Positions 1-8,713 of a DNA stretch of 61,027 nt are shown here, piece after piece; the stretch's first letter is position 1, and every line of letters starts with the position of its first letter. The position numbers and the translations under genes were made by a program. This stretch comes from Flavobacteriales bacterium UBA974 (GTDB lineage Bacteria; Bacteroidota; Bacteroidia; Flavobacteriales_D; Sanyastnellaceae), in assembly GCA_002292405.1 (NCBI GenBank), contig DBBW01000018.1, positions 1 to 61,027 of the forward strand, given 5' to 3'. The notes under the pieces were generated by a model. The model was given only the letters and a program-made list of their open reading frames with translations, made no database searches and was not told where the DNA came from.

Positions 1-2693
1 TCATCGTGTACCTGCATTATTATTTTTGCTTTCCAATCGCCTTTTTCTAATTCATTAAATAGTTTAACCATCGCCACTTTTATGATATCAGCAGCTGAAC
101 CCTGTATTGGGGCATTTACAGCATTTCTCTCAGCAAATGCTTTCACCATGCCGTTATTTGAATTTACACCAGGGAGTTTCCTTCGACGCCCCATCATTGT
201 CTCTGCATATTCCTTTTCACGTGCCAGTTTAATACATGATTTTGTAAACGCTTCAAGAGTGTTAAACTGCTCGTTATATGAGGCAATTATCTCTTTTGCA
301 CGTTGTCGTTTAATTCCGAGTTCTTCAGCCAAACCAAACACACCTTGGCCGTATAATATTCCGAAGTTGACCGCTTTAGCTTGAGATCTTTGTTCACTTG
401 TAACTTCCTCTAAACGGACATCAAACACTTTCGATGCTGTTGCGGAGTGAACATCTTGATTGTTTAGAAATGCATCACAAAGCCCTGGATCTTTACTCAT
501 GGCAGCTGCAACGCGAAGTTCAATTTGGCTATAGTCTGCACCTAAAAGTATGTGGTTCGAGTCTTTAGGAATAAATGCTTTTCTAATTCGCCTTCCAGCT
601 TCAGTCCTGATGGGAATATTCTGAAGATTAGGATCTTTTGAACTCAGGCGCCCAGTAGATGCAACAGTCTGCATATACGATGTGTGAATTCTACCGGTTT
701 TAGGGTGAATTAATTTGGGGAGAGGCTCAACATATGTACTCTTTAATTTCTTTAGTTTCCGGTATTCAATAATAAGTGGAACTATGGGATGTGTATCAGA
801 AAGTTTTTTAAGGACATCTTCACCAGTTTGATATTGGCCTGTTTTTGTTTTCTTAGCTTTATCCGTAATTACAAGAGTTTCGAACAATATAGAGCCAAGT
901 TGTTTCGGAGAATCTAGATTGAATTCTACACCAGCTTCTTCGGTAATTTTTACGTGAAGTTTTTCAAGTTGACCGCTTAAATCAATATTGTACTCCCCGA
1001 GCATCTCAGCATCAATTTTCACACCTGTAAGCTCCATATCAGCAAGGATTGAAATTAATGGAAACTCAATATCTTCAATAAGCCCGGTAAGGCCTGCATT
1101 TTCAATCTCAACAATAAATTTATTTTTTAGTTGAACGACTAAATCTGCGGCTTCACAAGCATAGTGCTTAAGTATACTGAGTTCAATTTCGCCTAATGTT
1201 TTTCGATTTTTACCTTTACCCACTAATCCCTCCAGTGAAATGGCATCGTAGCCTAAGAAAATTTTAGCCAGATCTTGAAGTTTGTGGGTTTGGTCAGGAT
1301 CTAAAAGATAATGGGCAACCATGCAATCAAAAATGTTGGGAGATAATTTTACCCCATGCATGAATAGAACTTTTATGGCAAATTTATAATTAGTGGCAGT
1401 GATATTTTTTGAGGAGTCTTCGAGAATGGGCTTCAGTTTACCAAGAGCATCATTTGTAAAATTGCTTAAATGAACATAGCTAGCTTCGCCAGATCCTAGA
1501 GAAAATGCAAGCCCTAATAGCTTGTCTTTCATGGGGTTGAATCCGTCTGTAATCGTGTGGAACCCCCACCCTTTGGCTTTTATAAGCTGAGTAATTAAAT
1601 CGTCAAGCTCAGCATCATTGCTAATTAAATGGTATTTGTCATTTACTTTAATGTTTTGATAAACGGCCTCTTTAGGGACTTCTGGAGAGGGTGTAGATTT
1701 GGGGTCAGGTACGCTAACACTGAACATATCTAGTTGCCCGTCGGGTTCCGACGTCGCTTCCTCTTTAGGTTCTTCGGGTTGAGTTACTGCTGCATGTGTA
1801 ATAGTTGGAGCTGAAACTAATTTGTTTAAAAGTGTCCTAAATTCTAAATCTTCAAGAATGTTTCTTAACAAGTGTTCATCTAGATCCTGACGAATCATAG
1901 CTTCGATATTAATCTCAGCATCTATATTGAGTTCTATGGTGGCGAGTTTTCTAGATAAGATGGCTAATTCGTGATTTGCTTCCACCTTTTCCTTCATCTT
2001 CCCATTCAATTTATCGGTATTTTCATACAATCCATCAATGCTATCGAATTCGCAAAGCAGTTTTGCAGCAGTTTTTGCACCCACTCCAGGAACTCCGGGG
2101 ATATTGTCAGAGGCATCACCCATAAGTCCTAAATAGTCAATTACCTGATCTGTTCTATTTAGGCCAAACCTCTCACAGACTTCTTCGGGCCCCCATATCT
2201 CAGCTGGATTTCGCCCTCTTCCAGGTCTGTACATTCTAATCTTATCAGAGACAAGTTGTCCAAAATCTTTATCTGGCGTCATCATATAAACGTCAAAACC
2301 CTCTGCCTCTGCCTTTTTTGCAAGAAACCCAATTAAATCATCAGCCTCGTAACCCTTCTCCATGCGGTAAGGGATTTTAAGGGCTTCTAAAACTTGTTTA
2401 ATTAAAGGAACACTAAGTAAAATATCTTCGGGAGTAGCATCTCTATTTGCTTTATACTCCGGATATATTTCACTTCTAAAAGACCCACCTGGGGGATCGA
2501 ATACCACCGCAAAGTGAGTTGGTTTTTCAATTCTTATAACTTCTAAAATTGCATTTGTGAAACCAAATACGGCAGAAGTATTTAATCCTTTAGAGTTTAT
2601 TCGTGGGTTTTTAATAAATGCGTAATAAGCCCTAAATATTAAAGCAAAGGCGTCTATTAAAAAGAGTTTTTTATCGGATTCGGATGTCAGCAT
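1..2693 (-). CDS. polA: DNA polymerase I, 3' end cut by window
   Basis: Repair and Okazaki-fragment polymerase. I read 897 codons from ATG 2693 to the window edge, where the frame is still open inside polymerase motif C (QVHD, D897); roughly 40-50 residues are missing by comparison with E. coli Pol I. The order is a 5'-nuclease domain (about 1-300, with YEADD and GDASDNIPGVPG), an acidic Pro/Ser linker (about 300-345), a 3'-5' exonuclease fold (about 350-535) and the polymerase domain. Motif A is DYSQIELR (D720) and the O-helix has R769, K773, F777 and Y781. The exonuclease fold has lost all its catalytic acids: H379 and I381 replace the D-x-E of ExoI, A439 the ExoII Asp and A515 the ExoIII Asp. 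The start lies 4 nt after the stop of the DUF2480 gene, so the two are probably co-transcribed. Confidence 0.97.
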   Translation of the reverse strand, partial: MLTSESDKKLFLIDAFALIFRAYYAFIKNPRINSKGLNTSAVFGFTNAILEVIRIEKPTHFAVVFDPPGGSFRSEIYPEYKANRDATPEDILLSVPLIKQVLEALKIPYRMEKGYEADDLIGFLAKKAEAEGFDVYMMTPDKDFGQLVSDKIRMYRPGRGRNPAEIWGPEEVCERFGLNRTDQVIDYLGLMGDASDNIPGVPGVGAKTAAKLLCEFDSIDGLYENTDKLNGKMKEKVEANHELAILSRKLATIELNIDAEINIEAMIRQDLDEHLLRNILEDLEFRTLLNKLVSAPTITHAAVTQPEEPKEEATSEPDGQLDMFSVSVPDPKSTPSPEVPKEAVYQNIKVNDKYHLISNDAELDDLITQLIKAKGWGFHTITDGFNPMKDKLLGLAFSLGSGEASYVHLSNFTNDALGKLKPILEDSSKNITATNYKFAIKVLFMHGVKLSPNIFDCMVAHYLLDPDQTHKLQDLAKIFLGYDAISLEGLVGKGKNRKTLGEIELSILKHYACEAADLVVQLKNKFIVEIENAGLTGLIEDIEFPLISILADMELTGVKIDAEMLGEYNIDLSGQLEKLHVKITEEAGVEFNLDSPKQLGSILFETLVITDKAKKTKTGQYQTGEDVLKKLSDTHPIVPLIIEYRKLKKLKSTYVEPLPKLIHPKTGRIHTSYMQTVASTGRLSSKDPNLQNIPIRTEAGRRIRKAFIPKDSNHILLGADYSQIELRVAAAMSKDPGLCDAFLNNQDVHSATASKVFDVRLEEVTSEQRSQAKAVNFGILYGQGVFGLAEELGIKRQRAKEIIASYNEQFNTLEAFTKSCIKLAREKEYAETMMGRRRKLPGVNSNNGMVKAFAERNAVNAPIQGSAADIIKVAMVKLFNELEKGDWKAKIIMQVHD

Positions 2694-2697
2694 TTAT

Positions 2698-3228
2698 TCA
2701 CCTTTTTACAGCAGGTTTTTTATATACAGGAACCGTACTGCAAGCCTCACCGAACATAAGACTCTTTACTACAGGTTGTAGTTTTTGTTGAATTTGGACT
2801 AAATAATCAGCGCCTCCACTATTTGAACACCCCTTAATTACAATTCTCTTATCGATGTATTCGTCTAAGTTTAGATTAACAATAGCGAGTCTAGTTGCCT
2901 CCGCTCGTGCAGCCGTAATTCCACCTATAACAACAAATTCAGCATTGTTTAATTTCGATGAGATCAGCATCCAAGCCCAATCAGGCACAATTGCATCTTC
3001 ACTACATGTTATACCTACGCCTACACCCTCATAAACTTCAGTATCTAAAGCTTTTATTGATGCGCGAAATTCTTTTTCCTTCACGACAACTCCACGCCAT
3101 AGCCAATCCGTAAAATCTAGTTCTACACACCTTGTCGAAGCAATAGTATCAAGTTCTATTTGGACCAATCCACTTTTATCAACAAGATTGATGATACCTT
3201 CCTCTAGGTTATTTTTTTCATTTGCCAT
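2698..3228 (-). CDS. DUF2480-family protein
   Basis: A 176-residue soluble protein of unknown function that I recognise as the Bacteroidota DUF2480 family. Its hallmarks are a DW-W-G segment near residue 41, CSEDAIVPDWAW near 75, IKGCSN near 131 and GEACSTVPVYK near the C-terminus. Four cysteines (in TRC, TCS, KGCS and EACS) are present, and those in the last three motifs sit in what I recall as the conserved family motifs, which suggests metal or redox chemistry, but that is inference. There is no signal peptide or membrane segment. It stands between dxs and polA on the same strand and ends 4 nt before the polA start, so it may be translationally coupled to polA. A promoter-like box lies 6 nt before its ATG. 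Confidence 0.85.
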   Translation of the reverse strand: MANEKNNLEEGIINLVDKSGLVQIELDTIASTRCVELDFTDWLWRGVVVKEKEFRASIKALDTEVYEGVGVGITCSEDAIVPDWAWMLISSKLNNAEFVVIGGITAARAEATRLAIVNLNLDEYIDKRIVIKGCSNSGGADYLVQIQQKLQPVVKSLMFGEACSTVPVYKKPAVKR

Positions 3229-3234
3229 GAAATA

Positions 3235-3242
3235 CTAATCTA
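3235..3242 (-). promoter_or_regulatory. Putative -7 promoter box of the DUF2480-polA unit
   Basis: On the minus strand this reads TAGATTAG, one mismatch from the Bacteroidota -7 consensus TAnnTTTG. It ends 6 nt before the ATG at 3228. I see no clear TTG 19-21 nt upstream, so the call is weak. Confidence 0.3.
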
Positions 3243-3261
3243 TGGAAAAATGGAGGGATTT

Positions 3262-5226
3262 TTATGCAGATTGAGTCTTATTTACAGCGGAGTTGCTATT
3301 TGTATTTATCCGATCCAATTCTTCCTCAATTTTTATTTCTATCGCCTCAGCATCATAGCCGCATTCAGCATATAATTCTGCTTGAGTTCCATGCTCAATC
3401 CATTTATCTTCTATCCCTATTCTCGTTACAGTTGTGTTATATCCATGCTCCATCATCCATTCTATCACAGCGGAACCGAAGCCCCCTTGGATTACTCCGT
3501 CTTCTAAAGTAATTACTCCTTTAAATTGGCTGAAAATCTCATGTAGCATAACGTCATCAAGAGGTTTTATGTAGCGCATATCGTAATGTGCAATTAAAAC
3601 ACCTTTTTTGTAAAGACTATCTAGCGCTTTAACCGCCTCAGTGCCGATTGCTCCAACACTTAAAACCGCAACAGTCTCACCTTTTCTCAGTTTTCGACCT
3701 TTACCAACGGGAACTTCTTCGAAGGCGTTTCGCCAATTAACAATAGATCCTGTACCTCTTGGATAACGGATGGAAAAAGGTCCGACATGTTTTTCAGATG
3801 CGGTAAACATCATATTCCGCAGATCAGTTTCATCCATAGGTGCAGCAACCACCATGTTTGGGATGATTCTCATAAAGGCCAAATCAAACACCCCATGATG
3901 CGTTGGTCCATCAGCACCCACTAAACCTCCACGGTCTAAACAAAATACAACATGTAAATTCTGCAAGGCCACGTCATGCACCAACTGGTCATAAGCACGT
4001 TGCATAAAGCTCGAGTAAATATTACAAAAAGGCACCAGCCCACGTGTAGCCATGCCCGCACTAAAAGTCACAGCGTGCTGTTCAGCTATTCCTACATCAA
4101 ATGCTCTATCTGGCATTTGTTCCATCATCATTTTTAGAGAACACCCAGAAGGCATAGCCGGAGTAACACCTACTATGCGTTTGTCAAGTTTTGCAAGATC
4201 TATAATTGTCTGTCCGAAAACATCTTGGAACTTAGGGGGCTTAGGAGTTGTGTTATTCTTATCCGCACCTATAAATTCCCCAGTTTCTTTATTGAATAAA
4301 CCTGGTGCATGCCATTTCGTCGAGCTACCCAATTCAGCAGGCTCATACTTAGCCCCTTTTCGAGTAACACAGTGTAATAACTTAGGTCCGGGGATGTCTT
4401 TTAAATCAGCCAAGACTTTTGTGAGATGTTCAACATCATGACCATCTACAGGCCCGAAATACCTAAAGTTTAGTGATTCAAAAAGATTGCTTTGCTTAAG
4501 TACTGCAGACTTAACCGCGTTTTCCACTTTTTTAGCAATGGCTTGAGCATTGGGGCCAAATTTTGATATTTGGCCTAAGAGATTCCAAACTTCACCCTTA
4601 ACCTTATTGTAAGTGTGAGAAGTGGTGATATCAGTGAGATATTCTTTCAGCGCACCAACATTTGGGTCAATAGACATACAGTTGTCATTTAAGATAACGA
4701 GCATGTTACTGTCTTCTATCCCCGCGTGATTAAGCCCCTCAAAAGCCAATCCAGCTGTCATTGCGCCATCACCTATCACAGCGATGTGATTCCTTTTAGC
4801 GTCACCACTCAACCTCGACCCCACGGCCATGCCAAGTGCTGCTGAAATACTGGTGCTGCTGTGACCAACTCCAAATGTATCGTATTCACTTTCAGAACGT
4901 TTAGGGAAACCACTTAAGCCCTTGTACACTCTGTTTGTGTGAAATTTATCTCGTCTTCCAGTAAGAATTTTATGACCGTAAGCTTGGTGACCTACATCCC
5001 AAACTATTTGGTCTTCAGGTGTGTTAAACACATAGTGTAGAGCAACCGTAAGCTCAACAACACCTAAACTGGCACCAAAATGACCACCTTTTTCAGAGAC
5101 GACATCAACAATGAATTGACGAAGTTCTGTACAAACTTGTTCTAAATCATCTGAAGTGAATTTATCCCGTAAATCTGCGGGAATTTTAATTTTATTTAAA
5201 GAAGAACCGGCTGGAAAAGGCTTCAT
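3262..5226 (-). CDS. dxs: 1-deoxy-D-xylulose-5-phosphate synthase
   Basis: Thiamine-diphosphate enzyme joining pyruvate and glyceraldehyde 3-phosphate, first step of the MEP isoprenoid pathway, cytosolic. The 654 residues are close to the usual 620-650. Visible marks are the N-terminal HFGASLGVVELT segment, the ThDP site GDGAMTAGLAFEG followed by NDNCMSI, and EQHAVTFSAG with the conserved Glu that activates the cofactor. The C-terminal transketolase domain ends with EDGVIQGGFGSAV. It lies 18 nt downstream of purQ on the same strand and probably shares its transcript. Its product feeds the undecaprenyl carrier made by uppS at 31 kb and the polyprenyl synthase at 49 kb. Confidence 0.97.
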   Translation of the reverse strand: MKPFPAGSSLNKIKIPADLRDKFTSDDLEQVCTELRQFIVDVVSEKGGHFGASLGVVELTVALHYVFNTPEDQIVWDVGHQAYGHKILTGRRDKFHTNRVYKGLSGFPKRSESEYDTFGVGHSSTSISAALGMAVGSRLSGDAKRNHIAVIGDGAMTAGLAFEGLNHAGIEDSNMLVILNDNCMSIDPNVGALKEYLTDITTSHTYNKVKGEVWNLLGQISKFGPNAQAIAKKVENAVKSAVLKQSNLFESLNFRYFGPVDGHDVEHLTKVLADLKDIPGPKLLHCVTRKGAKYEPAELGSSTKWHAPGLFNKETGEFIGADKNNTTPKPPKFQDVFGQTIIDLAKLDKRIVGVTPAMPSGCSLKMMMEQMPDRAFDVGIAEQHAVTFSAGMATRGLVPFCNIYSSFMQRAYDQLVHDVALQNLHVVFCLDRGGLVGADGPTHHGVFDLAFMRIIPNMVVAAPMDETDLRNMMFTASEKHVGPFSIRYPRGTGSIVNWRNAFEEVPVGKGRKLRKGETVAVLSVGAIGTEAVKALDSLYKKGVLIAHYDMRYIKPLDDVMLHEIFSQFKGVITLEDGVIQGGFGSAVIEWMMEHGYNTTVTRIGIEDKWIEHGTQAELYAECGYDAEAIEIKIEEELDRINTNSNSAVNKTQSA

Positions 5227-5244
5227 AGGTTGACCTTAATATTA

Positions 5245-5937
5245 TTACGCTTTAACAAGTGTTTCTAACCCTCGTAAGATAGCTAATCCATCGGTATTCC
5301 CCAAGTCTTTTGAACAAGCTCTTTCAGGGTGGGGCATCATCCCAAATACATTTTTACCTTCGTTACACACCCCAGCTATATTGTTAGCAGACCCATTTGG
5401 GTTCGAAGAATTACTAACTTTTCCATTTTCATCACAGTATCTGAAAATAACCTGATCATTAGATTCAAGTTCTGCTAATTCTGTTTCTTGAAGGAAGTAA
5501 TTGCCTTCTCCATGAGCAATAGGTATTTTCAAAGCCGCTTTATCATCTAGATCAGAAGAGATTGATGCTGTACGCGAAACAGGTAAAAGGTAAACATTTT
5601 TACAAATAAACTTGCGACTTTCATTATGCATTAAAGTTCCTGGTAAAAGCCCGGCTTCACAAAGTATTTGAAAACCGTTGCAAATACCTAGAACCTTACC
5701 CCCGTCATGAGCGTATTTAATGACTTCTTCCATTATTGGAGAAAAGCGAGCAATAGCACCACTTCTGAGATAATCTCCATAGCTGAATCCTCCTGGAAGC
5801 ACGACAGCCTCAACGTCTTGCAGATCAGAATCTTTATGCCAAAGCTCTACAACCTCATATTTAAGATTGTTTCTCAGGGCATGGACAATGTCCATGTTAC
5901 AGTTCGATCCTGGAAATGTTACAACACCTATTTTCAT
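5245..5937 (-). CDS. purQ: Phosphoribosylformylglycinamidine synthase, glutaminase subunit
   Basis: Class I glutamine amidotransferase that passes ammonia to PurL in step four of purine synthesis. The 230 residues start with KIGVVTFPGSN. The nucleophile is Cys86 in GICNGFQ, and the His-Glu pair of the triad is in MPHPERA near the C-terminus. A stand-alone PurQ implies the three-part PurS-PurL-PurQ enzyme rather than the single large PurL; purS and purL are not in this window. dxs follows 18 nt downstream. The upstream neighbour, a small membrane-protein gene, is divergent. Confidence 0.96.
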   Translation of the reverse strand: MKIGVVTFPGSNCNMDIVHALRNNLKYEVVELWHKDSDLQDVEAVVLPGGFSYGDYLRSGAIARFSPIMEEVIKYAHDGGKVLGICNGFQILCEAGLLPGTLMHNESRKFICKNVYLLPVSRTASISSDLDDKAALKIPIAHGEGNYFLQETELAELESNDQVIFRYCDENGKVSNSSNPNGSANNIAGVCNEGKNVFGMMPHPERACSKDLGNTDGLAILRGLETLVKA

Positions 5938-6035
5938 ACTGCTAAGTTCGGAATAAAAGATGGGTCAAACTCTTTGTTTTTGTATTCTTTTTTTAAAAGA
6001 TTACACGTGCCCTACGTTAATAAGAAGTTGCGTAT

Positions 6036-6043
6036 TAGATTTG
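6036..6043 (+). promoter_or_regulatory. Putative -7 promoter box of the small membrane-protein gene
   Basis: TAGATTTG matches the Bacteroidota -7 consensus TAnnTTTG exactly and ends 18 nt before the ATG at 6062, giving a leader of about 15 nt. I see no convincing -33 TTG at the usual spacing. It supports the short start at 6062 over an upstream ATG in the same frame at 5960. Confidence 0.4.
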
Positions 6044-6061
6044 CACACGAATCACATCGAA

Positions 6062-6250
6062 ATGAATATACAGGAAATAATCAAGCCCATCGGAAAGTTA
6101 ATAGAATGGATATTTGTAAACGTTTACGAACATGTTGCTGATCCGTTTAACGCAGGTGTTGTTATTCTCAGCCTTGTTGCACTTGTTGTTTGGCTGAAAG
6201 TGCTAAATGGGTATGTTACAAAAGCAAAGGCTGAGGGTAAAATACCTTGA
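6062..6250 (+). CDS. Small single-pass membrane protein, 62 residues
   Basis: Not recognised with certainty. The 62 residues begin MNIQEIIKPIGKLIEW. An amphipathic N-terminal part is followed by DPFNAG, then a strongly hydrophobic helix of about 20 residues (VVILSLVALVVWLKVL) and a basic tail (KAKAEGK). The frame is open upstream to 5960, but that extension overlaps the region upstream of purQ and reads like non-coding sequence. Flavobacteria often carry tiny one-helix proteins of this kind beside purD (I recall the DUF6341 type), and this gene sits between purQ and purD, facing purD. Function unknown. It could be an envelope or respiratory small protein. Confidence 0.6.
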   Translation: MNIQEIIKPIGKLIEWIFVNVYEHVADPFNAGVVILSLVALVVWLKVLNGYVTKAKAEGKIP

Positions 6251-6290
6251 TTCTTTTATTGCCTTGAACTTTTTTCGGTGAGCTATTACT

Positions 6291-7586
6291 TTAGACAACT
6301 TTAACCAAGACGTCTTGCCCGATGTCCTTTCTGTATTGTTTATCACTAAAGCTGATGCTTTCAGCCAATTTATAGCTTCTTTCTAAAGCCTGTTCAAGTC
6401 CGTTACCGATTCCGGTACACGCGAGAACTCGCCCACCTGCAGTTACGACCTTACCCCTTGAAGTTTTAGTCCCGGCATGAAAAACAATTCCTTCTGTTTC
6501 TTTCGGAGTGTTTTCTAAACCATTGATTTGTTTTCCTTTTGAGTAATCTCCAGGATATCCACCAGATGTTAACATAACTGTAGCAGCTGTCTTATCCTCA
6601 ATTTGAAGATCATATTCACTTAAAAGACCTGAACCCAGACTGTCAAACAGGTGAAGTAAGTCGCTTTTTAATAGAGGAAGAATTACCTCAGATTCAGGGT
6701 CACCTAATCGACAATTATACTCAATCACATAAGGGTCACTACCTACTTTTATTAGGCCTATGAAAACAAAACCATTAAAAGGAATGTTATCTTTTCGTAG
6801 ACCTTTAATTGTAGGAATTATTATCTGATTTAGAGTCTTTTCGTGAAACTCGGCATCTACAAATGGTACAGGGCTTATGGCTCCCATACCCCCAGTATTG
6901 GGACCTTTATCACCATCATAGGCGCGCTTATAATCTTTAGCTGAAGGAAGAATTTTATATGCGGTTCCATCAGTTACGACAAATGAACTCACTTCAATAC
7001 CATCCATAAACTGTTCAATAACAACCTTTGTTCCAGCCTCCCCTAAAGATGAGTTTTCAAGCATGTCTTCAAGTGTGGATTCAGCTTTTTGTCTATTTTC
7101 TGTGATTATCACACCTTTTCCAGCGGCTAACCCATCAGCTTTGATCACGTATGGTGGATTTATTTTATCAAGGTGGGCTTTTGCCTGTTTTAACTCGCCT
7201 GATTTAAACGTCTGATAATCTGCAGTAGGGATATTATGTCTGGCCATAAAAGCTTTAGCAAAATCCTTAGAACCTTCTAAAAGGGCACCTGCTTTAGGAG
7301 GTCCTATTACGACTAAGTCTTTGTGTTTACTAGACTCTTCGAAGTAATCTACAATTCCGGCTACAAGAGGAGCTTCAGGCCCAACGATGAGCATATTTAT
7401 GGAATTGCGTCTTATATAGCGATCAACAGCACTAAAATCCATGGGATTTAAGGATACATTTGTAGCAATTTGCTCTGTTCCAGCATTGCCCGGCGCAACG
7501 TAAAGCTTTGACAGTAAAGAGCTTTGAGACAATTTCCAGGCCATTGCATGCTCACGACCGCCTGATCCAAGGAGAAGTACATTCAT
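6291..7586 (-). CDS. purD: Phosphoribosylamine-glycine ligase
   Basis: ATP-grasp enzyme that makes glycinamide ribonucleotide, step two of purine synthesis. Marks are GSGGREHA at residues 6-13 (from the M of MNVLL), APGNAGT, GPEAPLVAG, KADGLAAGKGV and CRLGDPE, and a length of about 431 matches the family. I chose ATG 7586 rather than the in-frame TTG at 7595, because that TTG is part of the promoter -7 box TAGCTTTG and the family begins directly with the nucleotide-binding strand. It converges on the small membrane-protein gene and diverges from the glycosyltransferase at 7670. Confidence 0.97.
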   Translation of the reverse strand: MNVLLLGSGGREHAMAWKLSQSSLLSKLYVAPGNAGTEQIATNVSLNPMDFSAVDRYIRRNSINMLIVGPEAPLVAGIVDYFEESSKHKDLVVIGPPKAGALLEGSKDFAKAFMARHNIPTADYQTFKSGELKQAKAHLDKINPPYVIKADGLAAGKGVIITENRQKAESTLEDMLENSSLGEAGTKVVIEQFMDGIEVSSFVVTDGTAYKILPSAKDYKRAYDGDKGPNTGGMGAISPVPFVDAEFHEKTLNQIIIPTIKGLRKDNIPFNGFVFIGLIKVGSDPYVIEYNCRLGDPESEVILPLLKSDLLHLFDSLGSGLLSEYDLQIEDKTAATVMLTSGGYPGDYSKGKQINGLENTPKETEGIVFHAGTKTSRGKVVTAGGRVLACTGIGNGLEQALERSYKLAESISFSDKQYRKDIGQDVLVKVV

Positions 7587-7592
7587 AACATA

Positions 7593-7623
7593 CAAAGCTA
7601 ACTGGTCTATATAATTTCAGCAA
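7593..7623 (-). promoter_or_regulatory. purD promoter, TTG-N20-TAGCTTTG
   Basis: Minus strand: TTG at 7623-7621, 20 nt, then TAGCTTTG at 7600-7593, an exact TAnnTTTG. Only 6 nt separate the box from the purD ATG, so the mRNA would have little or no leader. The -7 box is identical to the one before asd. Confidence 0.6.
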
Positions 7624-7669
7624 CATACTTTTTCCACACAATTCCCATAGTTACTACTAACTTAGCGAT

Positions 7670-8713
7670 GTGATTTCAGCTGTAATAATTACATACAACG
7701 AAGAACGTATTATTGCTCGTTCAATTGATTCTCTGAAGAGTGTTGTTGACGAGGTAATTGTTATAGATTCATTTTCTACAGATAGAACAATTGAAATCTG
7801 TAAAGAGAAAGGAGCTGTTGTTTTGCAGAATAAATTTGAGGGTTATAAAACCCAAAAGCATTTTGCCACTACAAAGGCTAAACACGAGTGGATACTGAGT
7901 ATTGATGCCGATGAAGTTCTCAGTAATGAGTTGATTAACTCATTACTGAAATGGCGTAAAAACCAAAAATATTCGAATGATTTAAGTTCTCAATCTTTAC
8001 AAACCGCAGGATATTTTGTTAGCCGTCGCACAGATTTTTGTGGTACTTGGGTGAACTATGGAGGTTGGTATCCGGATAAAAAGCTGCGGTTTTTCAATCG
8101 TAATTTGGGGCAATGGTCTGGGAGAAATGTGCACGAATTCGTAAAAATAAAAGAAGGGTTTTCAACAAGTTCCCTAAAAGGTGACTTGTTACATTACAGC
8201 ATTAATGAACCTGCAGAGTTGCTTCGTAAATTATTTACATATAGTGAAATGGGAGCTCGGTTTATGAATGAGGAAGGGAGGTCTACGTCCTTTATTGAGG
8301 CGATCTATAAGTCATCTTTTAGATGGTTACGCCAAACCATCTTTCAATTGGGTTTCCTAGATGGAATGTTAGGTTTAAAAATCGCAAAACAAAATACGCT
8401 TGCTACATATTGGAAATATCGCAGACTCGATTTTATGAATAAAGGAGAAAAGGACATTCTGATACTTCAGAATAACTGTAGAGAAGAAGCTGTGATTATA
8501 GCAAATGCTATAAAATGGTTTAATCCTCAAGCGGTTGTCAAGATCAAGAATTATTCTGAGAAATCAACACTTAAAAATGGAATAGACTCAGTTATTTTAA
8601 TGTCTTCACAAAAGAAAGATATCATTTTAGACGGTCTTAAACAGCTGCATAAATTTGGCTACCCTGCAGCCCTTCGATTTCCAGAAGAAAAAGACTGGGA
8701 TCTTCTGTTATAG
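7670..8713 (+). CDS. Family 2 glycosyltransferase, LPS core type
   Basis: A 347-residue GT-A enzyme. It opens with ISAVIITYNEERII, has DSFSTDRT and then the DxD-like SIDADEVLS near residue 86, and contains a Trp/Tyr-rich acceptor segment around 115-140. This resembles the WaaE/KdtX-like group that adds a sugar to the LPS core, but the substrate cannot be read from sequence. The start is GTG; the ATG two bases earlier hits a stop at once. A TAACTTAG box ends 4 nt upstream. The last 55 nt overlap the end of the O-antigen-ligase-like gene on the other strand, which supports a shared LPS role. Confidence 0.85.
   Translation: MISAVIITYNEERIIARSIDSLKSVVDEVIVIDSFSTDRTIEICKEKGAVVLQNKFEGYKTQKHFATTKAKHEWILSIDADEVLSNELINSLLKWRKNQKYSNDLSSQSLQTAGYFVSRRTDFCGTWVNYGGWYPDKKLRFFNRNLGQWSGRNVHEFVKIKEGFSTSSLKGDLLHYSINEPAELLRKLFTYSEMGARFMNEEGRSTSFIEAIYKSSFRWLRQTIFQLGFLDGMLGLKIAKQNTLATYWKYRRLDFMNKGEKDILILQNNCREEAVIIANAIKWFNPQAVVKIKNYSEKSTLKNGIDSVILMSSQKKDIILDGLKQLHKFGYPAALRFPEEKDWDLLL

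Noticed and set aside
82..384. Plus-strand open frame of 100 codons
   Set aside because: It lies wholly inside polA on the other strand, whose frame has clear polymerase motifs here (O-helix R769-Y781).
5707..6141. Plus-strand 144-codon frame over the purQ start
   Set aside because: Most of it is antisense to the conserved PurQ N-terminus, and the part beyond is in a different frame from the membrane-helix peptide.
7587..7595. TTG start for purD at 7595 (and likewise TTG 59591 for mreB)
   Set aside because: In both cases the TTG is the last part of the TAnnTTTG box; the next in-frame ATG matches the family start.
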